DNA of 54,994 bases from Fibrobacter succinogenes (GCA_902756345.1 CACVQR010000015.1:1-54994), one strand, 5' to 3'; numbered from the stretch's first letter, positions 39,579 to 49,324 are shown. Notes: generated by a model not told the origin, from the sequence alone. Translations and numbers: made by a program.

Positions 39579-40781
39579 CTAGCCCTTGTTCTTTTTAAAG
39601 AATCCCTTGAAGGTGTTCCATTCCATAGCTACCGAGGACCCGCGCTTCGATTCGCTCTCCAGGAAGCCAAGCAAGTTGCTGACAATAGTCGCAATAATGC
39701 AGGCCACAGAAAACACGAACACCAGGGTGACACCTCTCAGAGGGTAAATCTTCTTGTCGTTTTCCCAAGGCGGTTCAAGCACATGCAAGTTCGTAAGCAT
39801 CTTCGCTTCTTCCATGCGCATCTGTTCGCTCTGCTGGCGAAGCAACTTGTACATGGCCTCTTGCACGCGAATCTCTGTTTCGCGGCGCATGTATTCGGCG
39901 GCAAGTTCCGGAGACTTCTTGAGGGCGACCATGCCCATGTTCTCGTGGCGACCCTTCAAGGCACCGTGCAAGGCCGAATTCACGCCCTGGTAACGCTTGG
40001 TGAGTTCGTCATAGCGCTTGCTCTTTTCACCGCGGTCAGCCTTTTCGAAAGCCATTTCAATCGCCACCTCTTCGCGCTTAGCCTGCAAGGCACCCAAGTA
40101 CTTGATTGTCGATTCAAGCTGAACATCAGGGTCATAGAAATTGTTGTCCACCTGGAACTTCACAAATTCCTTGATCAAGGAATCCAGAGCCATTTCACAG
40201 GAATCGAGCCTGCTCTGGAAATAAATTCTTGACTGCCTAGCCTGCGCCGTCTTGAAGGCGTTAAATGCGGAGTCCGCCTTTTCAAGCATGAAGGCTACAA
40301 TCTTTGCGGCAAGCCTAAAGTCTTCGTCTTCCATGGAGACGGCGAACATGTCCTCCTTGTTGACTTCTACCGCAAAATTCTTGCGGAATTCCTTCAACAA
40401 GTCCGCATGGAAATCGCCATCGAATTCATAATGCTCCGCCAGGTTGAATTCCCTAATCACCTGGTCATGCAATTCCCACGAATTGAAAATCGTCCAGACA
40501 GCGTTCTCATCTTCGTCGCTATTGGAAAGCCCAAGAAGCGCGCCCATGCCGGAAGCGCCACCGAGCATTGAACTCAAACCGCTCAACGACGTCTGAGACG
40601 AAGACGGTGGAGTCACCACGGCCGTCGCCGCATACACGGGCTTAATGACCCACATGACAAGCACAAAGGCGACAATCGTGGGAATAAGGACAATCGCTAG
40701 GCACAACTTGAAATGCTTCAAGTCGTTATTCAGCAAGCGAAGGCAGACTTCGATAAAACCGACAGATTCCTGCTTTTCCAT
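39579..40781 (-). CDS. Polysaccharide chain-length determinant, Wzz-like
   Basis: 400 aa. An N-terminal transmembrane helix (about 27-48), a long periplasmic helical domain with coiled coils (about 150-330), and a C-terminal helix (about 350-372) preceded by HVLEPPWENDKKIYPLRG, matching the proline-rich end of Wzz. Regulates chain length together with the polymerase. No tyrosine kinase domain follows. Located between wzy and wza. Confidence 0.88.
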   Translation of the reverse strand: MEKQESVGFIEVCLRLLNNDLKHFKLCLAIVLIPTIVAFVLVMWVIKPVYAATAVVTPPSSSQTSLSGLSSMLGGASGMGALLGLSNSDEDENAVWTIFNSWELHDQVIREFNLAEHYEFDGDFHADLLKEFRKNFAVEVNKEDMFAVSMEDEDFRLAAKIVAFMLEKADSAFNAFKTAQARQSRIYFQSRLDSCEMALDSLIKEFVKFQVDNNFYDPDVQLESTIKYLGALQAKREEVAIEMAFEKADRGEKSKRYDELTKRYQGVNSALHGALKGRHENMGMVALKKSPELAAEYMRRETEIRVQEAMYKLLRQQSEQMRMEEAKMLTNLHVLEPPWENDKKIYPLRGVTLVFVFSVACIIATIVSNLLGFLESESKRGSSVAMEWNTFKGFFKKNKG

Positions 40782-40787
40782 ACAAAA

Positions 40788-41957
40788 CTACTTATAGTTG
40801 ACGTAAATGATGAATGCCGAAGAAATCACCGTAAGGAGCGACGCCAAGAACAACGTGAAATCCTTGAAAGATTCATAATGGCTCTTCGGGATTTCGATAT
40901 AGTCGCCCGGCATAATCTGGTCTTCGGTCACGCTCAGTTTCAAAGGTTCAGGGCTCTTGCCACGCCATACCTTGACCTGGCTCCACGATCCCGTAATCGT
41001 GTTGATGCCAGACGCCGCCACGTAATCAATGGCATGCCACGACGGGTCGTAAGGATAGCGACCCAGGTAGTTCACGGCACCGCCCACATATACAAGCATT
41101 TCCTGCACGGAAAATTCCACTTCGGTATTCGGAGCAACAGTCGTCTTGCTCATTTCGGAAATATCGATCCAGCGCGGAGCCTTGCCCGGTTCACGAACGC
41201 AAGCGGCCTTGTAGCCGTAGTTATGCAAGCGGTAGCCTCCGACTAGGTCGAAGTATTCCTGCAAGGTACGACCTTCCTGGTAGGCGGCACTGGTCCTGTA
41301 GCCCGGGAAAATCAACGAAACGTTTTCGCCCATCTTCACAAACGGCACATAAACCTTGTCGCCCTGTTCCAGCATGATGTCGTTATCGAATTCACCCTTC
41401 GTCGCCATGGCGCTGTAATCCACGTGAATCGTATCCTTACCGCGAATCACCTGCACATCTTCGATGTCGGCGCTCAAAAGGGTTCCGCCCACCTTGCGCA
41501 AGAACATACTCAGTCTCGTCTGCGGTTCCACCAGCTGCTGGCCCACTTCCGAAATGGCACCCATGGCATTCACCTTGAATTTCTTGAGCACGGAAAGCTG
41601 CACAAAGCACTGGTCACGCTTGTAACGCTTGGCTGCAAGGTCCAGAATCAATTCTCGCGCCTCGGCAAGCGTCTTGCCACCCACGATAACGCCACCGCAT
41701 TCTTCAATGGCGACAGATCCATCCGGATACACCTGTACAGTCAAATAATTGTCTTCGAGCATCAAGTCCAAAAAATCGCCGGGGCCAAGCACGTAGCTCG
41801 AATCAACAGGGGCTTCAGCAGAAGCCGGCTGCATCACGGCCGAACTGCGCGACGAGATCCCACCCTTCTTCGAAGAAATAAGTCCCGAGCCAAAAAGGTC
41901 GTCATCAGCAAAAAGGCTAACGCAAAGTAAAGCTATGAATAGTATAAAGTTACGCAT
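40788..41957 (-). CDS. Polysaccharide export protein, Wza-like
   Basis: 389 aa. Signal peptide MRNFILFIALLCVSLFA. Then a polysaccharide export domain (SYVLGPGDFLDLMLEDN, VYPDGSVAIEECGGVIVGG) and SLBB-type repeats (VNAMGAISEVGQQLVEP; EMLVYVGGAVNYLGRYPYDP). A transmembrane segment lies at the very C-terminus (LASLLTVISSAFIIYV). It forms the outer route for surface polysaccharide. No lipobox Cys follows the signal peptide, unlike E. coli Wza. First gene of the wza-wzz-wzy operon. Confidence 0.88.
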   Translation of the reverse strand: MRNFILFIALLCVSLFADDDLFGSGLISSKKGGISSRSSAVMQPASAEAPVDSSYVLGPGDFLDLMLEDNYLTVQVYPDGSVAIEECGGVIVGGKTLAEARELILDLAAKRYKRDQCFVQLSVLKKFKVNAMGAISEVGQQLVEPQTRLSMFLRKVGGTLLSADIEDVQVIRGKDTIHVDYSAMATKGEFDNDIMLEQGDKVYVPFVKMGENVSLIFPGYRTSAAYQEGRTLQEYFDLVGGYRLHNYGYKAACVREPGKAPRWIDISEMSKTTVAPNTEVEFSVQEMLVYVGGAVNYLGRYPYDPSWHAIDYVAASGINTITGSWSQVKVWRGKSPEPLKLSVTEDQIMPGDYIEIPKSHYESFKDFTLFLASLLTVISSAFIIYVNYK

Positions 41958-41984
41958 GTCTCTATAAAATACAAAATTAAAGAG

Positions 41985-41992
41985 TAAAGATA
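41985..41992 (-). promoter_or_regulatory. -7 element of the wza-wzz-wzy operon
   Basis: TATCTTTA on the minus strand, 27 nt before the wza ATG. One mismatch to TAnnTTTG; no clear -33 box. Confidence 0.4.
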
Positions 41993-42042
41993 CTAGTCGA
42001 TAGTTAATAGTTGCTAGGATTTTTTATCCAAGGTCAAATATC

Positions 42043-42075
42043 AAAAAAAGAGGGAGCCGACATGCATCGGCCCCC
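42043..42075 (-). terminator. Terminator of the ribosomal protein superoperon
   Basis: GGG-GCCGA with TCGGC-CCC around TGCATG, followed by CTC and seven T on the minus strand. It lies 28 nt after the rplQ stop codon. Confidence 0.85.
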
Positions 42076-42102
42076 ATCTCCAATCTTTTGCACAAAGATC
42101 AA

Positions 42103-42567
42103 TTATGCCTTGCTTTCGCCTTCGACCATGCTCACAGCTTCGGACTTGGGCTGTTCGCTAGCCTTCTTGGCCTTCACGACGATTTCGTCTTCGACGAGAC
42201 CGACGAGAGCCATTTCGGAAGCGTCACCAGCGCGGTTCGGGCCGAGCTTGATGATGCGGGTGTAGCCGCCGTTACGGCCAGCATAGCGAGGACCGATCGT
42301 TGCGAACAGGTCCTGCACAGCCTTCGGGCTCATCACGAAGCGAGAAGCTTCACGACGTGCAGAAAGGTCACCCTTCTTTGCATAAGTGATCATGCGATCC
42401 ACGCAGCTGCGGACGAGCTTAGCCTTGTGGAGAGTAGTGCGCACGTAGCGGTTGCTCTGCTCGGCTTCCATGCCCTTCTCAAGAATAGAAGTGGTAAGAG
42501 CGCGGAGGATGGCACGCTTGTGCTGGGCATTCACGCCCAATTTCTTGTTTTTTACACCGTGTCTCAT
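42103..42567 (-). CDS. rplQ: 50S ribosomal protein L17
   Basis: 154 aa. Starts MRHGVKNKKLGVNAQHKRA, the L17 signature, and keeps VRTTLHKAKLVRSCVDRMIT. About 30 residues longer than E. coli L17: the C-terminal tail from about residue 120 is rich in Lys, Glu, Ala and Ser. Last gene of the superoperon, 2 nt after rpoA. Confidence 0.97.
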   Translation of the reverse strand: MRHGVKNKKLGVNAQHKRAILRALTTSILEKGMEAEQSNRYVRTTLHKAKLVRSCVDRMITYAKKGDLSARREASRFVMSPKAVQDLFATIGPRYAGRNGGYTRIIKLGPNRAGDASEMALVGLVEDEIVVKAKKASEQPKSEAVSMVEGESKA

Positions 42568-42569
42568 GT

Positions 42570-43544
42570 TTAATCCTTCAAGTAGTCATCGACGTCCATG
42601 CCAAAAGAGAGGCCCATGGAGGTCAACACCTCGTTAAGTTCCACCAAGGACTTCCGACCGAAGTTCTTGTATTTAAGCATATCGTTTTCCTTGTTGCGCA
42701 CAAGTTCGCCGACGGTATGGATGTTAGCCATACGGAGGCAGTTGCTGGAGCGAACGGAGAGTTCCAAGTCGTCCACGCGGGTGCGCAGGAGCTGGGCGAT
42801 ACGCTGACGTTCTTCATCCATTTCAAGTTCTTCGGGGCTTTCGAGATCGCCTTCGAAGTTGATGAAAATTTCCAAGTGGTCCATGAGGAGCTTTGCAGCG
42901 TATGCAAGAGCGTCTTCCGGATCGATGGAACCGTCAGTCGTGATTTCCAGTTCCAGACGGTTGTAGTCCGTCTTCTGGCCAACGCGGGTATCGCTGATGT
43001 GCATCGCGACTTTCTGCACCGGGTTGAAGTTGGCGTCCATGGCGATCACGCCAATCGGAGCGTCCTTGTCCTTCAATTCGTCGGCAGTGACGTAGCCGCG
43101 ACCGCTGGAAATCTTCACTTCCAGGGAGAGCGATGCGTTACCGTTCAAGGTAGCGATATGGACGTCCGGAGTCAAGATGGCGACATTCGGATTGTCCATG
43201 AAGTCCTTGGCCGTGACTTCGCCTTCGCCGGACATGTCCAAGCGGAGCGTTTCGTCGTGGTCGGACAGGAGCTTCACGCGGATGCTCTTGAGATTCAGGA
43301 TGATATCAGTGACATCTTCCTTCACACCCGGAATCGTCGAAAATTCCTTATCGACGCCTTCAATTTTCACGGAGACAATAGCCGCACCCTGCAGAGAGGA
43401 AAGGAGCGAACGACGGAGGGCGTTACCGAGGGTAATACCCCAGCCACGTTCCAAAGCCTCTACGACAAACTTGGCGTAGCGACCATCTTCGCCGGTTTCC
43501 ACTTTCTGGAAGCTGCGCGGCATCTGAAGTGATTTCCACATCAT
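42570..43544 (-). CDS. rpoA: RNA polymerase alpha subunit
   Basis: 324 aa. The N-terminal assembly domain has GWGITLGNALRRSLLSSLQG; the C-terminal domain has ELSVRSSNCLRMANIHTVGE, which contacts DNA UP elements and regulators. GAGG stands 8 nt before the first of two adjacent ATG codons. In most bacteria rpsD lies just upstream; here rpoA follows rpsK directly after 18 nt. Confidence 0.98.
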   Translation of the reverse strand: MMWKSLQMPRSFQKVETGEDGRYAKFVVEALERGWGITLGNALRRSLLSSLQGAAIVSVKIEGVDKEFSTIPGVKEDVTDIILNLKSIRVKLLSDHDETLRLDMSGEGEVTAKDFMDNPNVAILTPDVHIATLNGNASLSLEVKISSGRGYVTADELKDKDAPIGVIAMDANFNPVQKVAMHISDTRVGQKTDYNRLELEITTDGSIDPEDALAYAAKLLMDHLEIFINFEGDLESPEELEMDEERQRIAQLLRTRVDDLELSVRSSNCLRMANIHTVGELVRNKENDMLKYKNFGRKSLVELNEVLTSMGLSFGMDVDDYLKD

Positions 43545-43562
43545 TGGCGATACCTCTTTTTA

Positions 43563-44003
43563 TTAGACTCTTCTCTTCTTTTTAGGACGGCAACCATTGT
43601 GCGGAACGCCCGTCACGTCTCGAATAGAGAGAACTTCGAGGCCCGCATTCTTGATAGCACGGACAGCGGATTCACGACCGCCACCTGCGCCCTTGACGCG
43701 GACATCTACCTTGCGCATACCGAGGTCGAAAGCCTTGTGGGCAGCGACTTCAGCGGCGAGCTGGGCAGCAAACGGAGTGCTCTTGCGAGAGCCCTTGAAA
43801 CCGGAGTTACCCGGAGAGCCCCAAGCGACCACGTTGCCGCGAGCATCGGTGATAGAAACGATTGTATTGTTGAAGGAAGCGAACACGCAGGCGATGCCCT
43901 GGATGTCAATACGCTTCTTGCCCTTCTTGACCTTTTCTTCTGTAGCAGCAGCGACCGGAGCTTCGGCAGCGGCAGCAGTTTCCTTAATTTCTTCTTCAGC
44001 CAC
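43563..44003 (-). CDS. rpsK: 30S ribosomal protein S11
   Basis: 146 aa. Core with [20 protein letters not shown] and the C-terminal CRPKKKRRV. An N-terminal extension of about 30 residues, rich in Ala, Glu and Lys, precedes the conserved start and makes the protein longer than the usual 129 or so. Binds the platform of the 30S subunit. Confidence 0.97.
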   Translation of the reverse strand: MAEEEIKETAAAAEAPVAAATEEKVKKGKKRIDIQGIACVFASFNNTIVSITDARGNVVAWGSPGNSGFKGSRKSTPFAAQLAAEVAAHKAFDLGMRKVDVRVKGAGGGRESAVRAIKNAGLEVLSIRDVTGVPHNGCRPKKKRRV

Positions 44004-44014
44004 GATGAATCTCC

Positions 44015-44383
44015 TTACTTCTTCTTGTTAGCCACAGTCTTCTTGGGGCCCTTACGAGTGCGGGCATTGGTACGGGAGCGCTGACCGCGAACGGGGAGAC
44101 CCTTGCGGTGGCGGATGCCGCGATAGCAGCCAATATCCTGCAGACGCTTAATGTTCAAGGTGATTTCTGCGCGGAGCTGACCTTCCACGGAGTATTCGTC
44201 TTCGAGGAGATGACGAATCTTACCTTGTTCTTCTTCAGTCAGGTCGTCACACTTCTTGTTCTTGTCGATGCCCAGCTGAGCACAGACCTTATTAGCGGTG
44301 AACAGACCGACACCATAGATTGCCGTCAGACCGTATTCAACAGTCTTGTTTTTCGGTAAATCGACACCAGCGATACGTGCCAT
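44015..44383 (-). CDS. rpsM: 30S ribosomal protein S13
   Basis: 122 aa. Starts [20 protein letters not shown], then IYGVG, and ends with the basic [16 protein letters not shown] that reaches toward the P-site tRNA. Twelve nucleotides before rpsK. Normal length. Confidence 0.98.
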   Translation of the reverse strand: MARIAGVDLPKNKTVEYGLTAIYGVGLFTANKVCAQLGIDKNKKCDDLTEEEQGKIRHLLEDEYSVEGQLRAEITLNIKRLQDIGCYRGIRHRKGLPVRGQRSRTNARTRKGPKKTVANKKK

Positions 44384-44392
44384 ACGATCTCC

Positions 44393-44509
44393 TTATCCCT
44401 GCTTCTGCTTGTGACGGGGGTTCTTCGAACAGATGATGCGCAATACACCCTTACGGCGGATGATCTTGCAGTTTTCACATCTGGGTTTAATGGAGGCTTT
44501 GATTTTCAT
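44393..44509 (-). CDS. rpmJ: 50S ribosomal protein L36
   Basis: 38 aa, starts [20 protein letters not shown]. Zinc-type L36 with Cys11, Cys14, Cys27 and His33 as ligands, so the zinc-binding C+ form. Located between infA and rpsM as in many bacteria. Confidence 0.97.
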   Translation of the reverse strand: MKIKASIKPRCENCKIIRRKGVLRIICSKNPRHKQKQG

Positions 44510-44537
44510 AGGTTTGACCTTTCTTTGAAAATACCTA

Positions 44538-44756
44538 TTACTTGTAACGGTATGTGATTCGCCCACGATTGAGATCGTAAGGAGAAATCTCTACCAACAC
44601 TTTGTCGTCCGGCAAAATTCGAATGAAATGCCGACGCATTTTTCCTGAAACATGAGCGAGAATCTCGTGGCCATTTCCGAGTTGGACACGGAAGAAGGCG
44701 TTGGGAAGAGCTTCCAACACAACACCTTCTACTTGTATTCCTTCTTCTTTAGCCAC
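44538..44756 (-). CDS. infA: Translation initiation factor IF-1
   Basis: 72 aa OB-fold protein (starts [20 protein letters not shown], ends RGRITYRYK) that blocks the A site during initiation. The start codon is GTG, overlapping the secY stop as TAGTG, so translation is coupled. adk and map, often between secY and infA, are absent. Confidence 0.97.
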   Translation of the reverse strand: MAKEEGIQVEGVVLEALPNAFFRVQLGNGHEILAHVSGKMRRHFIRILPDDKVLVEISPYDLNRGRITYRYK

Positions 44757-46117
44757 TAAGACGCCATCCTGCCGCGAATGCGGCCATGCTTGAGGAAACC
44801 TTCATAATTCTTGGTATGCAACTGGGCTTCGAGTTGACGGAGCGTATCCAGCGCCACACCGACCACGATAAGTACCGAGGTGCCCCCAATATAGAAACTC
44901 ATATTGAGTGCGTCTTTGAGATGGAGCGGACCAACACTGATTAAAGCGAGGAAAAGCGATCCAGGCAAAGAAATTCTCGTGAGAACGTGGTCTATGTACT
45001 TTGCAGTTTCGTTACCCGGACGGATTCCCGGAATAAATCCACCACTTCTCTTGAGGTTTTCGGCAATGTCGTTAGGGTTGTACTGGATTGCCGTGTAGAA
45101 GTAGGTGAAGAATATAATCAGGAGAGCGAAGATCACACTATAGGTAATGTGACCCGGGATGAACGCAGCCGCAAAGGACTGCATCGCAGAAACGTTCGGG
45201 AACCAGGAAGCGATCATGGCCGGAATGAACATGATGCAGCTTGCGAAGATCACGGGAATCACGCCAGCGGTATTCACCTTGAAAGGCAGATAGCTGGACT
45301 GGCCGCCCACGACCTTGGAACCTACGGTCCTGCGAGGACTTTGGAGTGGAATGCGACGGTTCGCTTGCTCGACGAATACGATAAAGCCGATAATCAGCAC
45401 GACGACAGCGAGAATAAAGATCTCGATGGCGAGAGGCTGGATATCTTCCTTAAACATTTCAATTTCGGCAAGGGCAGCCCGCGGAAGGCCGCCGACGATA
45501 CCGGCGAAGATGATAAGAGAAATACCGTTACCCACACCGTGCGAGGTTATCTGCTCGCCCAGGTACATCACGAAGATCGTACCGGCGGTGAAGGTCAGGG
45601 TAGCTAGTAAACGGAAACCGATGTTTCCGGCGCCCGTAGCGAAGTCATCAGCCAAGACAGACACTCCGGCACCGGTAGCGGTTGTCACCTTAAGGGACGA
45701 AAGCCACACAGAAATGCCCCATCCCTGCAAGGCAGCGAGAGCTACCGTAAAGTAACGGGTATATTGGTTCAGCCTGGCGCGCCCTTCCTGACCTTCCTTC
45801 TGAAGCATCTGGATAGCGGGAATCACGGAGCCCATCAACTGGATGATAATGCTCGCGCTGATGTACGGCATGATACCTAGGGCGAAGATAGTCGCTTTAG
45901 CGAATGCACCACCCGTAAAGGAGTCATACAGACCGAACAAATTATTCGAGTTACGGAAGAACTCCGCCAGGACGGCAGAATTCACTCCGGGGATAGTGAT
46001 GTGTGCGCCAAGGCGATAGATGATCAAGACACCGAGCGTAAAAAGGAGCTTTTTACGCAGGTCTTCGATCTTGAACGCATTAGCGAACGCATCAAGGGCT
46101 TTCTTGAGAGCTTCCAT
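44756..46117 (-). CDS. secY: Preprotein translocase subunit SecY
   Basis: 453 aa with ten transmembrane helices. Recognisable segments: [28 protein letters not shown] (plug and helix 2), [20 protein letters not shown], and GFIPGIRPG. Forms the protein-conducting channel. Start overlaps the rplO stop as TAATG. Confidence 0.98.
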   Translation of the reverse strand: MEALKKALDAFANAFKIEDLRKKLLFTLGVLIIYRLGAHITIPGVNSAVLAEFFRNSNNLFGLYDSFTGGAFAKATIFALGIMPYISASIIIQLMGSVIPAIQMLQKEGQEGRARLNQYTRYFTVALAALQGWGISVWLSSLKVTTATGAGVSVLADDFATGAGNIGFRLLATLTFTAGTIFVMYLGEQITSHGVGNGISLIIFAGIVGGLPRAALAEIEMFKEDIQPLAIEIFILAVVVLIIGFIVFVEQANRRIPLQSPRRTVGSKVVGGQSSYLPFKVNTAGVIPVIFASCIMFIPAMIASWFPNVSAMQSFAAAFIPGHITYSVIFALLIIFFTYFYTAIQYNPNDIAENLKRSGGFIPGIRPGNETAKYIDHVLTRISLPGSLFLALISVGPLHLKDALNMSFYIGGTSVLIVVGVALDTLRQLEAQLHTKNYEGFLKHGRIRGRMAS

Positions 46118-46560
46118 TAGACGATCTCGACTTTGCCGCCAGCAGCTTCGATCATGGCCTTGGCCTTTTCGCTGATGGCGTTAACCTTTACATTGATTGC
46201 CTTGTCGATGGTACCAAAAGCGAGGACCTTGATAGGCAGTTCGATGTTCTTGATGAAACCCTGGTCAAACATTGCCTGGGCGTCGAAGTCCGTCACACTG
46301 CAAGAAGCAAGCTTCTTGAGGTTAACGATCTGCGTGTCCTTGGCGAAGTGAGACTTGAAGCCACGCTTCGGGATGCGACGGTGGATCGGCATCTGGCCGC
46401 CTTCGAAGGCGACGCGACCGGCCTGAGCACTCTTACGAGCACCGGCACCCTTCTGGCCACGGCCAGCGGTGGTGCCCCAACCGGAACCCGGACCGCGACC
46501 AATGCGCTTGCGGCTCTTGCCCTTGGCAGCCTTGCCAGGATTGAGAGTATTGAGTTCCAT
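46117..46560 (-). CDS. rplO: 50S ribosomal protein L15
   Basis: 147 aa. Glycine- and Lys-rich N-terminus (GKSRKRIGRGPGSGWGTTAG, GQKGAGARKS) and the usual IHRRIPKRGFKS. One nucleotide separates it from rpmD and it overlaps secY. Confidence 0.98.
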   Translation of the reverse strand: MELNTLNPGKAAKGKSRKRIGRGPGSGWGTTAGRGQKGAGARKSAQAGRVAFEGGQMPIHRRIPKRGFKSHFAKDTQIVNLKKLASCSVTDFDAQAMFDQGFIKNIELPIKVLAFGTIDKAINVKVNAISEKAKAMIEAAGGKVEIV

Positions 46561-46561
46561 C

Positions 46562-46741
46562 TTAGATCTCCTCGACCTTCACCATGTCAGCCACGGCATT
46601 GATCATGCCCTGGATGCTGGGGGTCAAAACGTGTTCAACAGACTGTCCGATCTTACGGAGGCCGAGAGCAGCCACGTTAGCGCGGTGCATCGGGAGACGG
46701 CGGACAGTACCCTTAATCAAAGTAATACGAACTTTCTTCAT
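46562..46741 (-). CDS. rpmD: 50S ribosomal protein L30
   Basis: 59 aa. Starts MKKVRITLIKGTVRRLPMHR and contains ALGLRKIGQSVEH, the L30 signature. Lies between rpsE and rplO in the canonical place. Confidence 0.96.
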   Translation of the reverse strand: MKKVRITLIKGTVRRLPMHRANVAALGLRKIGQSVEHVLTPSIQGMINAVADMVKVEEI

Positions 46742-46754
46742 CGTGTATTACTCC

Positions 46755-47249
46755 TTAGGCATTGGCACCGCGGAGAGCGGCGCAGTCCTGTTTGTTCTTC
46801 TGAGCCAAGAGACCTTCGAGGCAGGCGCTCACGACAGTGCTCGGGTTGGAAGAACCGTGAATCTTGGTGAGGATGTTGCGCACACCGGCCAGTTCGAGAA
46901 CGGCACGGGCAGCGGCACCGGCGATAACACCAGTACCCGGGGCAGCCGGCATCAAGAGGATGCGGGTTGCGCCGCTCTTGACTTCGATGTCATGGGGAAT
47001 GGTGCCGTCGAGGAGCTGCACTTCAACGATGTTACGCTGGGCGGCTTCGGTACCCTTACGGATAGCTTCGGAAACTTCCTTAGCCTTACCGAGACCAACA
47101 CCGACCTTGCCGTTCTTGTTGCCAACGACAACGAGAGCGGAGAAGGACATACGGCGACCGCCCTTGACGGTCTTAGCGCAACGGTTGATGTGTACAACCT
47201 TGTCTTCAAATTCAGAAACTTGAGCTTCGCGTTCCAAAGTGTACCTCAC
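46755..47249 (-). CDS. rpsE: 30S ribosomal protein S5
   Basis: 164 aa. Contains [40 protein letters not shown], and [20 protein letters not shown]. The start codon is GTG, overlapping the rplR stop as TAGTG. Acts in decoding accuracy on the 30S subunit. Confidence 0.98.
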   Translation of the reverse strand: MRYTLEREAQVSEFEDKVVHINRCAKTVKGGRRMSFSALVVVGNKNGKVGVGLGKAKEVSEAIRKGTEAAQRNIVEVQLLDGTIPHDIEVKSGATRILLMPAAPGTGVIAGAAARAVLELAGVRNILTKIHGSSNPSTVVSACLEGLLAQKNKQDCAALRGANA

Positions 47250-47620
47250 TAGAATTTGAGTCCGCCTTCACGAGCTCCCTCAGCGAGAGCCTGAACGCGA
47301 CCGTGATAGATGTAACCGCCGCGGTCAAAGACCACGGATTCAATGCCCTTGGACTTCGCGACTTCAGCAATCTGGATACCGAGCTGCTTGCTCTGTTCCG
47401 ACTTCGTCATTTCACCAAACTTAGCCTGGAATTCCTTGGCAGTCGTGGTGAGCTGGACGAGAGACTTGTTGTTTTCGTCATCGATAATCTGGGCGACCAT
47501 GTGAGACAAGGAACGGCGAACAGCCAAACGAGGGCATTCTGCAGTTCCGACAACAGACTTGCGCACACGTTCATGGCGTGCGATTCTGGACTGGATTCTT
47601 TTCTTAGCAATTGCAGTCAT
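47249..47620 (-). CDS. rplR: 50S ribosomal protein L18
   Basis: 123 aa. RIARHERVRKSVVGTAECPR, VRRSLSHMVAQIIDDE and the C-terminal FDRGGYIYHGRVQALAEGAR are typical. Binds 5S rRNA with L5. Overlaps rpsE by one base. Confidence 0.98.
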   Translation of the reverse strand: MTAIAKKRIQSRIARHERVRKSVVGTAECPRLAVRRSLSHMVAQIIDDENNKSLVQLTTTAKEFQAKFGEMTKSEQSKQLGIQIAEVAKSKGIESVVFDRGGYIYHGRVQALAEGAREGGLKF

Positions 47621-47629
47621 AGTTTACCC

Positions 47630-48169
47630 TTATTTACCTGTCTTCTTACCTTGCTTACGACGGACAATTTCGCCTTCGTACTTGACGCCCTTGCCCTTAT
47701 ACGGTTCAGGCTTCCTGTACTTGCGGATTTCTGCCGCAGCTTGGCCGACCTTCTGCTTATCGATGCCCTTGATAGAAATCTTCAGCGGGTCAACAGCCTT
47801 GAGTTCAACGCCTTCCGGGGCCTTGAAGATAACCGGATGAGAGAAGCCGAGAACCAAGTTGAGGTCCTTGCCCTTCTGTTCCACACGGTAACCAACGCCG
47901 ACGATTTCGAGCGTCTTCTGGAAACCCTTGGTCACGCCTTCGACCATGTTGGCAACGAGAGCGCGAGTAGTGCCATGGATGGCACGGGTGAACTTCTGAT
48001 CGTCAGGACGGGAGAAGGAAAGCTGGTTGCCTTCGAGCTTGATTGCAATCAGTTCATGAACGTCGGTCTCGAGCTTGCCGAGAGGACCTTCAACCTTGAT
48101 GTTCTGACCATTGACGGCGACTTTCACGCCGGCCGGGATATTGATAATAGCTTTACCGATACGGGACAT
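47630..48169 (-). CDS. rplF: 50S ribosomal protein L6
   Basis: 179 aa from ATG 48169 (MSRIGKAIINIPAGVKV), the family start. An in-frame ATG at 48178 overlaps rpsH and lies too close to a ribosome binding site. Ends with KPEPYKGKGVKYEGEIVRRK. Near the GTPase-associated region of the 50S subunit. Confidence 0.97.
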   Translation of the reverse strand: MSRIGKAIINIPAGVKVAVNGQNIKVEGPLGKLETDVHELIAIKLEGNQLSFSRPDDQKFTRAIHGTTRALVANMVEGVTKGFQKTLEIVGVGYRVEQKGKDLNLVLGFSHPVIFKAPEGVELKAVDPLKISIKGIDKQKVGQAAAEIRKYRKPEPYKGKGVKYEGEIVRRKQGKKTGK

Positions 48170-48171
48170 CT

Positions 48172-48567
48172 TTACCATACCTTTGCGATGACTTCACCAC
48201 CCACGTTTTCCTTGCGGGCTTCGTGGTCGGTCATCACGCCTTTAGATGTGGAGATGATAGCATAGCCAAGGCCGTTGCGGACGCGCGGAAGCTTAGCAGC
48301 GTCGACATAGTGACGCAGACCAGGCGAAGAAATGCGCTGGATGCCCTGGATAGCGGATTCGCCCTTCGTGTAACGGAGGAGGACCTTGAGGATGCCCTGC
48401 TTACCGTCATCGACGACGACGAACTTTTTAATGAAACCTTTTTCCTGCAACACGCGAGCGATTTCACGCTTCAAGTTGCTGGCAGGAATGTCCACCACGG
48501 GGAGCTTTGCCGAAGCGGCATTGCGGATACGGGTGAGCATATCGGCGATAGGATCTGTCATTGCCAT
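48172..48567 (-). CDS. rpsH: 30S ribosomal protein S8
   Basis: 131 aa from ATG 48567, set by AAGGAG upstream ([17 protein letters not shown]). A longer open frame to 48747 overlaps rpsN and is not used. Contains [20 protein letters not shown] and [20 protein letters not shown]. Central 16S rRNA binder. Confidence 0.97.
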   Translation of the reverse strand: MAMTDPIADMLTRIRNAASAKLPVVDIPASNLKREIARVLQEKGFIKKFVVVDDGKQGILKVLLRYTKGESAIQGIQRISSPGLRHYVDAAKLPRVRNGLGYAIISTSKGVMTDHEARKENVGGEVIAKVW

Positions 48568-48580
48568 GAGTATACTCTCC

Positions 48581-48766
48581 TTACCAAGACGACTTTGTGA
48601 TACCGGGGATTTCGCCGGCGAGTGCCATTTCGCGGAAGCAAATACGGCAAAGGCCAAAGCGGCGCATAAAGGCGTGCGGCCTACCGCAACGCTTGCAACG
48701 GTTGTACCCACGAACGGTATACTTCGGAGTACGCTTGCATTTTTCAATCATTCTTTTGCTTGCCAT
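48581..48766 (-). CDS. rpsN: 30S ribosomal protein S14, zinc-binding type
   Basis: 61 aa short form with two Cys pairs (CKRC and CRIC), typical of the type Z protein, and the conserved [16 protein letters not shown]. Lies between rplE and rpsH in canonical order. Confidence 0.97.
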   Translation of the reverse strand: MASKRMIEKCKRTPKYTVRGYNRCKRCGRPHAFMRRFGLCRICFREMALAGEIPGITKSSW

Positions 48767-48775
48767 GGTATTACC

Positions 48776-49315
48776 TTACTTCCTGAAGGGGAGTCCAAGT
48801 TCTTCAAGCAGGGCGCGGCCTTCTTCGTCCGTCTTTGCAGAGGTCACGAAGGAGATGTCCATACCGAAGGTACGAGAAATCTTGTCGATGTCGATTTCAA
48901 CAAAGATCGTCTGTTCCTTGATGCCGAGGGTGAAGTTACCCATGCCATCAAAGCCACGGCGTGCGAGACCACGGAAGTCACGGACACGCGGGAGGTCGAT
49001 GTTGATGAAACGGAAGAGGAAGTCCCACATGTTGTCGCCGTGCAGGGTGACCTTGGCACCAATGCCAATGCCTTCGCGCAGGTGGAACTGGGCGATAGCC
49101 TTCTTGGCGTTGGTGACGACAGCCTTCTGACCGGTAATAGCGGTCAGGGTATCAACGGCTTCATCCAGGATCTTGCGGTTAGAGGCGGCAGCGCCGACAC
49201 CCATGTTGAGCACGATCTTCTGGAGGCGGGGAATTTCCATCACGTTCTTGTAAGCAAACTTCTGCTGCAAGGCCGGAACTACTTTTTCGAGATAAAATTG
49301 CTTCATCTGGTTCAT
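48776..49315 (-). CDS. rplE: 50S ribosomal protein L5
   Basis: 179 aa. Contains [48 protein letters not shown]. Part of the 5S RNP. Confidence 0.98.
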   Translation of the reverse strand: MNQMKQFYLEKVVPALQQKFAYKNVMEIPRLQKIVLNMGVGAAASNRKILDEAVDTLTAITGQKAVVTNAKKAIAQFHLREGIGIGAKVTLHGDNMWDFLFRFINIDLPRVRDFRGLARRGFDGMGNFTLGIKEQTIFVEIDIDKISRTFGMDISFVTSAKTDEEGRALLEELGLPFRK

Positions 49316-49324
49316 GTGTTACCT

